This document shows, piece after piece, positions 42,863 through 52,379 of a DNA stretch of 64,000 nucleotides (positions are counted from its first letter, which is position 1; each line of letters opens with the position of its first letter). Origin of the DNA: Candidatus Mediterraneibacter pullistercoris (GTDB lineage Bacteria; Bacillota; Clostridia; Lachnospirales; Lachnospiraceae); NCBI GenBank assembly GCA_019116885.1, contig DXAU01000038.1:20647-84646 (forward strand), read 5' to 3'. The notes under the pieces are model-generated. The model did no database searches, was not told where the DNA came from, and saw only the letters and a list, made by a program, of their open reading frames with translations. The translations under genes and the position numbers were made by a program.

Positions 42863-44359
42863 ATGCGATATCTGCCGGATGGAACTCAGATGAAAGCAGC
42901 GGACAGACATACAATAGAAGAAACAGGCATACCGTCACTCGTTCTGATGGAGCGGGCCGCACTCAAAACTGTGGAGACATTGCAGGAGTACGGCATGGAT
43001 CTTTCAAAAGCCCTCGTTGTCTGTGGAAGCGGCAACAACGGCGGCGACGGCTTCGCTGTCGCAAGGCTTCTGACGGAAGAGGGAGAGTCTGCCGAAGTGC
43101 TCTTTGCAGGAAATGAGTCCTCAATGAGCGGGGAGTGCCGCATCCAGAAGAAGATCGTGGAGAATATGGGCATCAAAGTGTTCACTGATCTTCCGGCAGG
43201 AGAATATACTGTTATAATAGACGCCATATTCGGAGTGGGGTTAAGCCGTGATATTACGGGAAAATACTGTGATATCATCCGCTGGATGAACAGCCAGACA
43301 TGCCATAAGGCAGCGGTGGATATTCCGTCCGGAGTCTGTGCGCGCACCGGGAAGATACTGGGAACAGCGTTCCGGGCGGACGTGACAGTATCGATGGCGT
43401 GCGTGAAGCTGGGCTGTGAATTGTATCCGGGGAAGATGTGCTCCGGTCAGACGGCGGCAGTTCCGATCGGTATCGATACTGCGCTGTTCGGGGCGGACGA
43501 AAATGTATGCATCACATACGATCGTGAGGACATTCCCCGTCTGATGCCTGAGAGAAGAGCAGATTCCCACAAGGGGAGCTATGGGAAAGTACTCATGATA
43601 ACAGGGAGCAGAGGTATGGCCGGCGCCGCCTGTCTTTCGGCAAGAGCGGCGTATGCAGCAGGGGCGGGGCTGGTACGGATCTATACGTCCGAGGACAACC
43701 GGACAGTGCTTCAGCAGTTACTGCCTGAAGCTGTAGTTACCTGCTATCAGAAATATGATGAGGCGGAACTTCTGTCTCTCCTTGAATGGGCGGATATCGT
43801 CTGCATTGGATGCGGCCTTGGCACCGGAACGGTCTCCGAACAGATACTGACGTGTACGCTGAAATATGCAGAAGTGCCCTGTATCATTGATGCAGATGGA
43901 TTAAACATCCTGAGCAGCCGCATGGAGCTTTTCGAAAACAGAAAGGCGCCCTCGGTTCTTACGCCGCATATGAAAGAAATGTCGCGGCTTACAGGATATC
44001 CGGTGAGTGAGATTGCCGGGAGGCGCGTGGAGATCATAACAGAAGCTGCCGGACGGTATCCGGCGGTCTGGGTGTTAAAAGACAGCCGGACACTGGTAAA
44101 GAGCACCGGGCGTCATACATTCCTTAATCTTGCCGGGAATCCTGCAATGGCGAAAGCGGGGGCGGGAGACGTCCTTGCAGGCGTCATCACCGGTCTTCTG
44201 GCTCAGGGCATGGAAGCGTATGACGGTGCGGCTCTGGGAGTGTTCATCCATGCGTGCGGCGGCGACGAGGCCCGCGGCTGCAAGGGGGACTACAGCGTTC
44301 TTGCCCGTGACATCATAAGCGGCATAGAAAGATGTATCACTAGAACAGAGGAGATATAG
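42863..44359 (+). CDS. nnr: Bifunctional NAD(P)H-hydrate repair enzyme (epimerase + dehydratase)
   Basis: A 498-residue fusion. The N-terminal YjeF_N domain (residues ~1-210, with GSGNNGGDGFAVARLL) epimerises damaged R-NAD(P)HX. The C-terminal ribokinase-like domain (~225-498, with GNPAMAKAGAGDVLAGVI) is the ADP-dependent dehydratase that restores NAD(P)H. AGGTGA lies 7 bases before the ATG. It follows rex by 78 bases, and alr comes 3 bases later, so all three may share a transcript. Confidence 0.94.
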   Translation: MRYLPDGTQMKAADRHTIEETGIPSLVLMERAALKTVETLQEYGMDLSKALVVCGSGNNGGDGFAVARLLTEEGESAEVLFAGNESSMSGECRIQKKIVENMGIKVFTDLPAGEYTVIIDAIFGVGLSRDITGKYCDIIRWMNSQTCHKAAVDIPSGVCARTGKILGTAFRADVTVSMACVKLGCELYPGKMCSGQTAAVPIGIDTALFGADENVCITYDREDIPRLMPERRADSHKGSYGKVLMITGSRGMAGAACLSARAAYAAGAGLVRIYTSEDNRTVLQQLLPEAVVTCYQKYDEAELLSLLEWADIVCIGCGLGTGTVSEQILTCTLKYAEVPCIIDADGLNILSSRMELFENRKAPSVLTPHMKEMSRLTGYPVSEIAGRRVEIITEAAGRYPAVWVLKDSRTLVKSTGRHTFLNLAGNPAMAKAGAGDVLAGVITGLLAQGMEAYDGAALGVFIHACGGDEARGCKGDYSVLARDIISGIERCITRTEEI

Positions 44360-44362
44360 AAA

Positions 44363-45508
44363 ATGGAACAGCATAACCGGGTATGTGCAACGGTCGACCT
44401 GGACGCCATTGCTTATAATATGGAACAGATGAGAAAGAGAATCGGAGAAGACGCCCGTCTGATCGTGGTCGTCAAGACGGACGGCTACGGACATGGCGCG
44501 GTTCCGGTCGCGGAGATGCTCGAGGAGTTCCCATATGTGTGGGGATATGCGGTCGCCTGTCTGGAGGAAGGGATCGAACTGAAGAGACACGGGATCGAGA
44601 AGCCTGTCATGGTCCTTGGATGTGTATTTCCCGACCAATATGCAGAGATGGTCAGCCATGACATCAGGCCCACTGTCTATATGGAAGAGATGGCGCAGGC
44701 AATATCCGCAGAGGCAGAAAAGCAGGGTAAGACTGCGCATCTGCATATCAAGATTGACACTGGAATGGGCCGGCTGGGCTTTCCCGTGAGTGAAGAGAGT
44801 GCGGATACCATAGAGCGCATCAGCCGGCTTCCGAATATCAGGATCGAGGGGATGTTCACCCATTTTGCAAGAGCGGACGAAGCAGATAAGACCTACACCA
44901 TGATGCAGCACGAGTTGTTTCTGAAAATGAAAGGGATGACAGAAGAACGCGGAATCGTGATCCAATATTATGACTGCGATAACAGCGCCGGCATCATAGA
45001 CTTTCCGGAGATGAAACATGATCTTGCCAGAGCAGGAATCTCGACTTACGGCATGTATCCGTCGGATGAGGTGGATAAAGAGGCAGTCAGCCTCAAGCCT
45101 GCCCTTACGCTGACCAGTCATGTGTCATATGTAAAAGATATAGAGCCCGGCACTGCCATCAGCTATGGGGGAACTTTTGTTGCGGATCGGAAGATGCGGG
45201 TGGCGACGATCCCTGTCGGGTACGGCGACGGATATCCGAGGTCGCTCTCCAACAAAGGCTATGTCCTGATTCGGGGGAAACGTGCAAAGATACTTGGAAG
45301 AGTCTGCATGGATCAGTTCATGGCTGATGTGACAGATATACCGGGCGCAGAATTCATGGATCTTGTCACCCTGATCGGCAGAGACGGGGACGAGAGGATC
45401 ACCGTGGAGGAACTCTCAGACTTAAGCGGCAGATTCCATTATGAGTTCGTCTGCTGTCTTGGGAAAAGGATACCGCGCGTTTACAGAAGGAGCAGAAAAA
45501 CAGAATAA
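44363..45508 (+). CDS. alr: Alanine racemase
   Basis: A 381-residue fold-type III PLP enzyme that makes D-alanine for peptidoglycan. The PLP lysine is Lys38 in VVKTDGYGHG; most Alr have VKANAYGHG, so the motif is slightly unusual but catalytic residues are kept. The C-terminal barrel carries VGYGDGYPR and RVCMDQFM. GGAGAT lies before the ATG. nnr-alr-mazF resembles the Bacillus alr-ndoA region. Confidence 0.94.
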   Translation: MEQHNRVCATVDLDAIAYNMEQMRKRIGEDARLIVVVKTDGYGHGAVPVAEMLEEFPYVWGYAVACLEEGIELKRHGIEKPVMVLGCVFPDQYAEMVSHDIRPTVYMEEMAQAISAEAEKQGKTAHLHIKIDTGMGRLGFPVSEESADTIERISRLPNIRIEGMFTHFARADEADKTYTMMQHELFLKMKGMTEERGIVIQYYDCDNSAGIIDFPEMKHDLARAGISTYGMYPSDEVDKEAVSLKPALTLTSHVSYVKDIEPGTAISYGGTFVADRKMRVATIPVGYGDGYPRSLSNKGYVLIRGKRAKILGRVCMDQFMADVTDIPGAEFMDLVTLIGRDGDERITVEELSDLSGRFHYEFVCCLGKRIPRVYRRSRKTE

Positions 45509-45597
45509 CAGATCGCATGAATACTTCCGATGAACATGGGAATACTCAAGTATGCCTGAAATGCATCAAGTAAGTGAATCGGAGTGTGAGAAGATCA

Positions 45598-45942
45598 ATG
45601 ATCAGACGAGGAGATATATTCTATGCCGACTTGAGCCCCGTTGTGGGCTCTGAGCAGGGCGGCATCCGTCCTGTACTCGTGATACAGAACAATGTGGGGA
45701 ACAAACACAGTCCCACTGTCATCTGTGCGGCGATCACATCAAAGATGAACAAGGCGAAGATGCCGACACATATTGAGATAAGCACGAAAGACTATAAGAT
45801 CGTGAAGAATTCAGTGATATTGCTTGAACAGATACGGACGATCGACAAGCAGAGACTCAAAGAGTATATATGCCATATTGACGGCAGGATGATGCAGAGA
45901 GTCGATCAGGCGATAAAGATCAGTCTGGAGCTGACTACATAG
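45598..45942 (+). CDS. MazF/PemK-family mRNA interferase (EndoA type)
   Basis: A 114-residue MazF with the whole fold: [20 protein letters not shown] at the start (loop with catalytic Arg region), [12 protein letters not shown], and the TSK and [10 protein letters not shown] strands. It cuts single-stranded RNA at a short sequence. In Bacillus the antitoxin gene ndoAI lies between alr and ndoA; here only 89 bases lie between alr and this start and no antitoxin-like gene is present. GTG at 45574 is a poorer start. It lies in an operon position behind alr. Confidence 0.93.
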   Translation: MIRRGDIFYADLSPVVGSEQGGIRPVLVIQNNVGNKHSPTVICAAITSKMNKAKMPTHIEISTKDYKIVKNSVILLEQIRTIDKQRLKEYICHIDGRMMQRVDQAIKISLELTT

Positions 45943-45968
45943 GATAGGATGGCGCTGCCACAGACTTC

Positions 45969-45997
45969 TTTACAGAACAGCAAAAGAATGATAAAAT
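45969..45997 (+). promoter_or_regulatory. Promoter of yebC
   Basis: TTTACA, 17-base spacer, TAAAAT, 71 bases before the start. A second TATAAT-like run lies closer to the gene. Confidence 0.6.
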
Positions 45998-46067
45998 TGT
46001 AAAGCATAATATGCACAGAGAGATTGATATATAATATACACAAGAAGGAAAAGAGGAGAATCCACAC

Positions 46068-46799
46068 ATGTCAGGACATTCAAAATTTGCCAATATCAAA
46101 CATAAGAAAGAAAAGAACGACGCGGCAAAAGGAAAGATATTCACAAAGATAGGCCGTGAGCTTGCTGTCGCAGTAAAAGAGGGCGGCGGTGCAGATCCTG
46201 CGAACAACAGCAGGCTCAGGGACGTGATCGCCAAGGCAAAGTCGAACAACATGCCGAACGATACGATCGAAAGAAATATCAAGAAAGCTGCGGGAGAAGG
46301 GTCGGCTGACAATTACGAGCACATTACATATGAAGGATACGGTCCGAACGGAACCGCCATCATTGTAAAGACACTGACAGACAATAAAAACCGTACAGCG
46401 TCAAATGTGAGAAATGCATTTACAAAAGGAAACGGAAATGTAGGAACACCAGGATGTGTTTCGTTCATGTTTGACGAAAAAGGTCAGATCTTCGTCGCAA
46501 AAGAGGACTGCTCCATGGATCCGGACGAACTGATGATGCTTGCGCTCGATGCAGGCGCCGAGGACTTTGTGGAAGATGAGGAGAGTTATGAGATCCTTAC
46601 GGAGCCGGGAACTTTCAGCGACGTGCGCCTGAAACTTGAGGAAGAAGGGATCGTGATGGCACAGGCGGAAGTCACGATGATTCCGCAGACTTACGTAGAG
46701 CTGACAAGCGGAGAAGATATCAAAAATATCCAGAAGACTCTCGACCTTCTGGAGGAAGACGACGATGTTCAGGATGTATACCATAACTGGAGTGAATAG
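46068..46799 (+). CDS. yebC: YebC/PmpR-family protein
   Basis: A 243-residue protein with the family's opening [20 protein letters not shown] and the three-domain YebC fold. Members were called transcriptional regulators; some more recently appear to help ribosomes on proline-rich stretches. Which applies here is not shown by the sequence. GAGGAG lies before the ATG. The next gene starts a few bases after its stop. Confidence 0.93.
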   Translation: MSGHSKFANIKHKKEKNDAAKGKIFTKIGRELAVAVKEGGGADPANNSRLRDVIAKAKSNNMPNDTIERNIKKAAGEGSADNYEHITYEGYGPNGTAIIVKTLTDNKNRTASNVRNAFTKGNGNVGTPGCVSFMFDEKGQIFVAKEDCSMDPDELMMLALDAGAEDFVEDEESYEILTEPGTFSDVRLKLEEEGIVMAQAEVTMIPQTYVELTSGEDIKNIQKTLDLLEEDDDVQDVYHNWSE

Positions 46800-46811
46800 A
46801 GGACGATGTGT

Positions 46812-47567
46812 ATGGACATGGATAAGATTGTAGAGGGGCTGAAAGCTCTCTTTGATTCCACGGTCGAATGTGAGTTCCACAAGTCATCCTATGAGAGTTA
46901 TGTGGATGAATTCCAGACGCGCTGCTCGGAGCTGTTATCCGAGACTGCCCATGCCTGTGACCGGTCGGCGGAAGACATGGAGCGGATCGCGGCCTGCATC
47001 CCGGAGTATGTGTCGGATGAACTGCACAAGATCACATCAAAGCGGAAAAGAGATCTCAGGGCGATGGATATGAAGATGGCCATGGTTGCCTTTTATGTCC
47101 CTCTGATGGGTGAAATCCCGTCACTGCAGGCCAGAGAGCTTTCCAAACGCACAGTGGATATCTGGAATGAGAAGATGCCGGAGTATAAGATCGGATATTC
47201 TACTTATGACGGGATAAAAGGCGGATTTAAGAAGGGATTTTTCTCCTGCTATATCACGACCGCTGTCTGCAGAAGCATGAATAAGTCGGACGACTGTTAT
47301 GAACTGACGGCGCTCAGGGAATACCGCGACGGTTATCTGATGCACAGCGAGGGCGGACAGCAGATCGTCGAAGAATATTATGATATAGCTCCGACTATCG
47401 TAAAACGCATCGGCCGGGAAGAGGATGCAGACGAAATTTACCGCGGCATCTGGGAGAAATATTTAAATCCCTGCATCAGGCTGATCGAAGAAGACCGCAG
47501 GGAAGAATGTCGTGATCTCTATATCACGATGGTGAGACGGCTGGAAAAAGAATACTTTTATTCATGA
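46812..47567 (+). CDS. CFI-box-like domain protein, function unknown
   Basis: A 251-residue protein. Residues ~1-140 are helical and I do not recognise them. The C-terminal part (~150-215) has the CFI-box pattern: CYITTAVCRSM, then LREYRDGYL, then a YYDIAPTIV block. This domain is found at the ends of many unrelated bacterial proteins and has no known activity. ATG 46812 is better spaced from AGAGGA than ATG 46806. It sits in an operon position with yebC and before metY. Confidence 0.75.
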   Translation: MDMDKIVEGLKALFDSTVECEFHKSSYESYVDEFQTRCSELLSETAHACDRSAEDMERIAACIPEYVSDELHKITSKRKRDLRAMDMKMAMVAFYVPLMGEIPSLQARELSKRTVDIWNEKMPEYKIGYSTYDGIKGGFKKGFFSCYITTAVCRSMNKSDDCYELTALREYRDGYLMHSEGGQQIVEEYYDIAPTIVKRIGREEDADEIYRGIWEKYLNPCIRLIEEDRREECRDLYITMVRRLEKEYFYS

Positions 47568-47598
47568 GATTCAGGATACAATACAGGAGGATGGAGAG

Positions 47599-48873
47599 AT
47601 GAGTGATTACAGGATTGAAACAAAATGCATACAGTCGGGCTATGAGCCGGGCAATGGAGAGGCGAGGATACTCCCGATCTATCAGAGTACGACATTCAGG
47701 TATACGAGCAGTGAGCAGATGGGAAGGCTTTTTGACCTCGAGGAATCCGGGTATTTCTATACCCGTCTCCAGAATCCTACAAATGATGCTGTGGCTGCCA
47801 AAATCTGCGATCTTGAGGGAGGAGCTGCAGCTATGCTCACATCTTCAGGCCAGGCGGCGAATTTCTATGCAGTTATGAACATTGCCCAGGCCGGAGATCA
47901 CATCGTATGTGCATCAGCGCTTTACGGCGGTACATATAATCTGTATGCCCACACGATCCGGAAGATGGGCGTAGAGGCTACCTTTGTGGATCCGGACTGC
48001 ACAGAAGAGGAGTTAAATGCAGCGTTCCGGGATAATACGAAAGCTGTGTTTGGAGAATCCATCGCAAACCCTGCGCTTGTGGTGCTTGATTTTGAGAAAT
48101 TCGCAAAAGCAGCCCACAGCCATGGCGTGCCGTTTATTGTTGACAATACATTTGCAACACCGATCAACTGCCGTCCTTTTGAGTGGGGTGCGGATATTGT
48201 GACACATTCCACCACGAAATATATGGACGGACATGCATCGTGTGTGGGCGGAGTGATTGTGGACAGCGGAAACTTTGACTGGGAGGCTCACGCAGAGAAA
48301 TTCCCCGGACTTACGACTCCGGATGAGACATATCACGGAATCATATACACGAAGAAGTTTGGAAAAGGCGCATACATTACAAAGGCAACGGCGCAGCTCA
48401 TGCGTGATCTTGGCTCCATACAGGCGCCGCAGAATTCATTCCTTCTGAACATCGGCCTTGAGACGCTCCATCTGAGGATGGCACGCCACTGTGAGAATGC
48501 GCTCAAAGTAGCCGAGTATCTGAAAGGACATGAGAAAGTGGCATGGGTGAGCTATCCGTCGCTTGCCGGAGATCAATATTACGATCTGGCACAGAAATAC
48601 ATGCCCAACGGAACATGCGGAGTCCTGACATTTGGGCTCAAAGGTGGAAGAGACGCTGCTGTTGAGATGATGGATAAGCTGAAGCTGATCGCAATCGTGA
48701 CACATGTGGCAGATGCGAGAAGCTGTGTTCTCCATCCGGCAAGCCACACACACCGCCAGATGAACGAGCAGGAGCTTCTGGAAGCAGGAGTTCAGCCGGA
48801 TCTGATCCGATTCAGCGTTGGAATCGAAAATGTAGAAGATATCATAGCCGATCTTGCACAGGCTTTGAAGTAA
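47599..48873 (+). CDS. metY: O-acetylhomoserine sulfhydrylase (aminocarboxypropyltransferase)
   Basis: A 424-residue Cys/Met-metabolism PLP enzyme that makes homocysteine directly from O-acetylhomoserine and sulfide. The PLP lysine is in HSTTKYMDGHA (near residue 209). The family-typical ~50-residue insertion after it, which separates MetY from cystathionine synthases and gives the longer length, is present (EKFPGLTTPDETYHG). AGGAGG lies before the ATG. Works with MetA at 32689, whose product it uses. Confidence 0.94.
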   Translation: MSDYRIETKCIQSGYEPGNGEARILPIYQSTTFRYTSSEQMGRLFDLEESGYFYTRLQNPTNDAVAAKICDLEGGAAAMLTSSGQAANFYAVMNIAQAGDHIVCASALYGGTYNLYAHTIRKMGVEATFVDPDCTEEELNAAFRDNTKAVFGESIANPALVVLDFEKFAKAAHSHGVPFIVDNTFATPINCRPFEWGADIVTHSTTKYMDGHASCVGGVIVDSGNFDWEAHAEKFPGLTTPDETYHGIIYTKKFGKGAYITKATAQLMRDLGSIQAPQNSFLLNIGLETLHLRMARHCENALKVAEYLKGHEKVAWVSYPSLAGDQYYDLAQKYMPNGTCGVLTFGLKGGRDAAVEMMDKLKLIAIVTHVADARSCVLHPASHTHRQMNEQELLEAGVQPDLIRFSVGIENVEDIIADLAQALK

Positions 48874-48879
48874 AAATCA

Positions 48880-48920
48880 AATGGTATGGATGTATACAAT
48901 CTGCATCCGTACCATTTTTT
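48880..48920 (+). terminator. Intrinsic terminator after metY
   Basis: A 13-base stem (48880-48892 with 48904-48916, one G-U pair), running directly into TTTTTT. Confidence 0.93.
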
Positions 48921-49017
48921 CAGTATAAAAACCTCATCCATCCTCAATACTATTCTAAGAATGGCAGTACAGTACTGCTGCAAATGACAGAACAGTAATG
49001 AGGAGGTCCAATGTAAA

Positions 49018-49713
49018 ATGGCTGAGGAACTGAACAGATCACAGAAAGACAGGAATGAAGAAAATGAAGAGATCCGGGAGACAGGGACGCTTGAACTGGG
49101 GGATGGACACAGCAGAGACGGCATACAGCTTCTCACGATCATAGGAGAAATCGAGGGACATGATGCGGTTTCAGGCAATACAAAAGCCACCAAATATGAA
49201 CATCTCCTTCCAAGACTGGCACAGGCAGAGGAGGACGAGAATACAGAAGGAGTGCTCATCCTGCTGAACACGCTGGGCGGGGATGTCGAGGCCGGACTTG
49301 CGATCGCCGAGATGATCGCATCTTTGAGCAAACCCACAGTGTCTCTGGTCCTTGGCGGCAGTCATTCTATCGGCGGGCCGCTGGCAGTTTCTGCTGATTA
49401 TTCTTTTATCGTTCCGACCGGGACAATGATCGTGCACCCGGTGCGTTCTACAGGAATGTTTATCGGAGTGATACAGAGTTACCGCAATATGGAGAAGACG
49501 CAGGACCGCATCACACGGTTTATCGCATCACATTCGAGGATCACGCAGGAGAGGCTTCTGGAACTGATGCTGGATTCCACCCAGCTTGTAAAGGATGTAG
49601 GCACGCTGCTCGAGGGTGAGGAAGCGGTAAAAGAAGGGATCATAGATGAGGTGGGAGGGATCAGCCAGGCTTTTGCCAAGCTTCATGAACTGATCGATGA
49701 GAGAAAAAAATAA
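49018..49713 (+). CDS. ClpP-like serine protease (TepA type)
   Basis: A 231-residue ClpP/crotonase-fold protease. The nucleophile Ser is in GGSHSIGGPLA (near residue 120), and the His in MIVHPVRSTG (near 140). It lacks a signal peptide and is closer to Bacillus TepA, linked with protein export and spore formation, than to true ClpP. The first ~35 residues are a charged, likely disordered tail. AGGAGG lies before the ATG, though 9-10 bases away. Confidence 0.88.
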   Translation: MAEELNRSQKDRNEENEEIRETGTLELGDGHSRDGIQLLTIIGEIEGHDAVSGNTKATKYEHLLPRLAQAEEDENTEGVLILLNTLGGDVEAGLAIAEMIASLSKPTVSLVLGGSHSIGGPLAVSADYSFIVPTGTMIVHPVRSTGMFIGVIQSYRNMEKTQDRITRFIASHSRITQERLLELMLDSTQLVKDVGTLLEGEEAVKEGIIDEVGGISQAFAKLHELIDERKK

Positions 49714-49741
49714 TGACATGATTTTCAAATGATGATATACT
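49713..49741 (+). promoter_or_regulatory. Promoter of ftsK/spoIIIE
   Basis: ATGACA, 17-base spacer, TATACT, 36 bases before the start; the -35 box lies over the last base of the previous gene. Confidence 0.6.
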
Positions 49742-49777
49742 AGACTATGGTATGTTTAATTTTCAAGGGGGAATAGT

Positions 49778-52348
49778 ATGGCTTCCAGATCGACTAAAAG
49801 CCGTAAGAACTCAAAGAACAGACAGAAAAAAGGACAGCAGAAGCAGAACACTGAACTCAGGGGCGAGATTATTATACTTGCAGCTCTGGCCGTATGTATC
49901 CTGCTTGTGCTGAGCAATTTTGGAATCGGAGGGATCGCAGGGGAGGCGGTGTCGTCCGTATCATTCGGATTATTTGGATTCATGGGATATGTACTGCCGT
50001 TTGTGGTGTTCGGGCTTGCTGCGTTCCTTATATCAAACAGAGGAAATGCGCACGCATATATTAAGATTGCTGCAACGATAGTGCTTTTTATCCTGCTTGC
50101 TGCAATCCTGGAACTGATTTTTAATTCTTATACGCCGGGAGCGTCGCTCATCTCTTATTACCATGAGGCGAGCACACATAAAAATGCCGGCGGACTGACA
50201 GGGGGATGCCTGATTAGTCTTCTATGCCCGTTGATCGGTGTGATCGGCACCTATGTCGTCCTGGTGATCCTTGCGATTATCTGTTTGATTCTCATTACAG
50301 AAAAGTCCCTGCTTTCACCGCTCGGAAATAAGAGCCGGGAGGCATATGAGGATGCAAAGAAACACCGCCAGGAGACTGCTGTAATCCGTGCAAAGAAGAA
50401 GGAAGAGAAGAGGCAGAAGGCTGCGGCTGTCAGCATGGAAGGGGACAGCGTCAGGAAGCCTCAGCGTAAAGATCATAAAGTATCAGGAGTGTCTTTTGCT
50501 ACGACAGTCGGACCGGAGACGGGTGGAAAGAAGAAAGGCAGGAGAAAATCACCGGATATTTGTGAACTAAGACCGGAAGAAGATAAGAACGAGGCTTTTG
50601 GACAGACTATGAATATGGTTCCGGAGTCTGAGATTCCAGAGCCTGGTTTTATCATCAACCGGGCGGAAGAGCCCCCTGGCGATCTGTTCGGTTCCCAGGC
50701 GGGCACAGCGCCGGAAACAGATCCAGACGGAACCCGGGACCAGGAGTCTGTGACGGACGGCATGCCGGAAGACGCTGCACAGGCGCCAAAGAAGCTCAGC
50801 AAAGCGCAGGAAGCAGCGGAAGTTTCTGCGGAGACAGCAAGTGTAGCTGCCGCTGTGGAAAGAGAGCAGGAGAAACAAGAGACGGTATATCACACGCCGC
50901 CTATGAGTCTGCTTAAGCGTGGGAAAAAGAGCGGTGGCGATTCGGACGCCCACCTGAGGGCAACAGCACTGAAACTTGAGCAGACGCTCCAGAATTTTGG
51001 AGTCGGAGTACATGTGACAAATGCAAGCTGCGGCCCCTCTGTCACCCGGTATGAACTTCAGCCGGAGCAGGGAGTGAAAGTGAGCCGTATCGTAGGACTT
51101 GCAGACGACATCAAACTGAACCTGGCAGTGGCGGATCTCAGGATAGAGGCTCCGATACCGGGAAAAGCGGCGGTCGGCATCGAGGTTCCGAATAAAGAGA
51201 ATACGGCCGTGATGCTCCGCGATCTTCTTGAATCGTCTGAATTCAAGACAAATGAATCCCCTATCACATTCGCCGTGGGAAAAGATATTGCGGGAAAAGC
51301 CGTAGTAGCCGATATCGCGAAGATGCCTCACCTGCTTGTGGCGGGAGCGACGGGTTCCGGTAAATCCGTGTGCATCAATACGCTGATTATGAGTATTATT
51401 TATAAAGCAGATCCTGACGAGGTGAAATTGATTCTCGTTGATCCGAAAGTCGTGGAACTCAGTGTATACAACGGGATTCCTCATCTCATGATCCCGGTAG
51501 TGACTGATCCGAAGAAGGCGGCGGGAGCTCTCAACTGGGCTGTCGCAGAGATGGAAAAGAGATATAAACTGTTTGCAGAATACAATGTACGCGATCTGAA
51601 AGGATTTAATGCAAAAGTAGAAAAGGGAGAGACCGGCGATGAGATAAAGAAAAAGATGCCTCAGATTGTCATCATCATCGACGAGCTTGCCGATCTCATG
51701 ATGGTAGCTCCCGGGGAAGTAGAGGGCGCGATCTGCCGCCTGGCACAACTTGCGAGAGCCGCGGGACTGCATCTTGTGCTTGCGACGCAGCGTCCGTCTG
51801 TCAACGTCATCACAGGGCTTATCAAGGCAAATATGCCTTCGCGTATCGCGTTTTCCGTGTCGTCAGGTGTGGATTCAAGAACGATTATTGATATGAATGG
51901 AGCGGAGAAACTGCTTGGAAAGGGCGACATGCTTTTTTATCCGTCAGGGTATCCGAAACCAGTCCGTGTCCAGGGATCGTTTGTCTCAGATAAAGAAGTC
52001 CAGGATGTTGTTGATTTTCTAATCCGGAATAATGGAAACACTACATACAGCGATGAACTTGAGGAACAGATGACGACCAGCGCACCAGCTATGACAGCGG
52101 CGTCAGCTCCGGAAACGGGGGATGACAGAGATACTTATTTCGTTGAAGCGGGAAATCTGATTATCGACAAGGAGAAAGCGTCCATTGGGATGCTGCAGAG
52201 GATGTTCAAGATCGGGTTCAACCGTGCCGCCCGCATTATGGACCAGCTCGCAGAGGCAGGGGTGGTAGGTCCTGAAGAGGGGACGAAACCGAGAAAAGTA
52301 CTTATGACAAAAGAAGAGTTTAAAGAGTACCTGGACAGCGGACAGTAA
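49778..52348 (+). CDS. ftsK: FtsK/SpoIIIE DNA translocase
   Basis: An 856-residue translocase that pumps DNA through the division or sporulation septum. It has four hydrophobic helices (residues ~27-175), a disordered linker to ~390 rich in Glu/Ala, and the motor with Walker A GATGSGKS (523-530). The ATPase region holds IDELADLMM and the later RPSVNVITG block. The C-terminal gamma winged helix (residues ~785-850), which reads the polar SRS/KOPS sequence, is intact. GGGGGAA lies before the ATG. Whether it serves division, sporulation or both is not visible. Confidence 0.94.
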   Translation: MASRSTKSRKNSKNRQKKGQQKQNTELRGEIIILAALAVCILLVLSNFGIGGIAGEAVSSVSFGLFGFMGYVLPFVVFGLAAFLISNRGNAHAYIKIAATIVLFILLAAILELIFNSYTPGASLISYYHEASTHKNAGGLTGGCLISLLCPLIGVIGTYVVLVILAIICLILITEKSLLSPLGNKSREAYEDAKKHRQETAVIRAKKKEEKRQKAAAVSMEGDSVRKPQRKDHKVSGVSFATTVGPETGGKKKGRRKSPDICELRPEEDKNEAFGQTMNMVPESEIPEPGFIINRAEEPPGDLFGSQAGTAPETDPDGTRDQESVTDGMPEDAAQAPKKLSKAQEAAEVSAETASVAAAVEREQEKQETVYHTPPMSLLKRGKKSGGDSDAHLRATALKLEQTLQNFGVGVHVTNASCGPSVTRYELQPEQGVKVSRIVGLADDIKLNLAVADLRIEAPIPGKAAVGIEVPNKENTAVMLRDLLESSEFKTNESPITFAVGKDIAGKAVVADIAKMPHLLVAGATGSGKSVCINTLIMSIIYKADPDEVKLILVDPKVVELSVYNGIPHLMIPVVTDPKKAAGALNWAVAEMEKRYKLFAEYNVRDLKGFNAKVEKGETGDEIKKKMPQIVIIIDELADLMMVAPGEVEGAICRLAQLARAAGLHLVLATQRPSVNVITGLIKANMPSRIAFSVSSGVDSRTIIDMNGAEKLLGKGDMLFYPSGYPKPVRVQGSFVSDKEVQDVVDFLIRNNGNTTYSDELEEQMTTSAPAMTAASAPETGDDRDTYFVEAGNLIIDKEKASIGMLQRMFKIGFNRAARIMDQLAEAGVVGPEEGTKPRKVLMTKEEFKEYLDSGQ

Positions 52349-52379
52349 GAACGCAGACAGGAGACAGAGGAGGAGAGAG

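Noticed and set aside
45517..45573. 18-codon frame between alr and mazF as a tiny antitoxin
   Set aside because: No ribosome site, no hydrophobic or DNA-binding pattern and far shorter than any MazE.
50567..51772. Minus-strand frame opposite ftsK
   Set aside because: Antisense to the conserved motor domain, no start signal.
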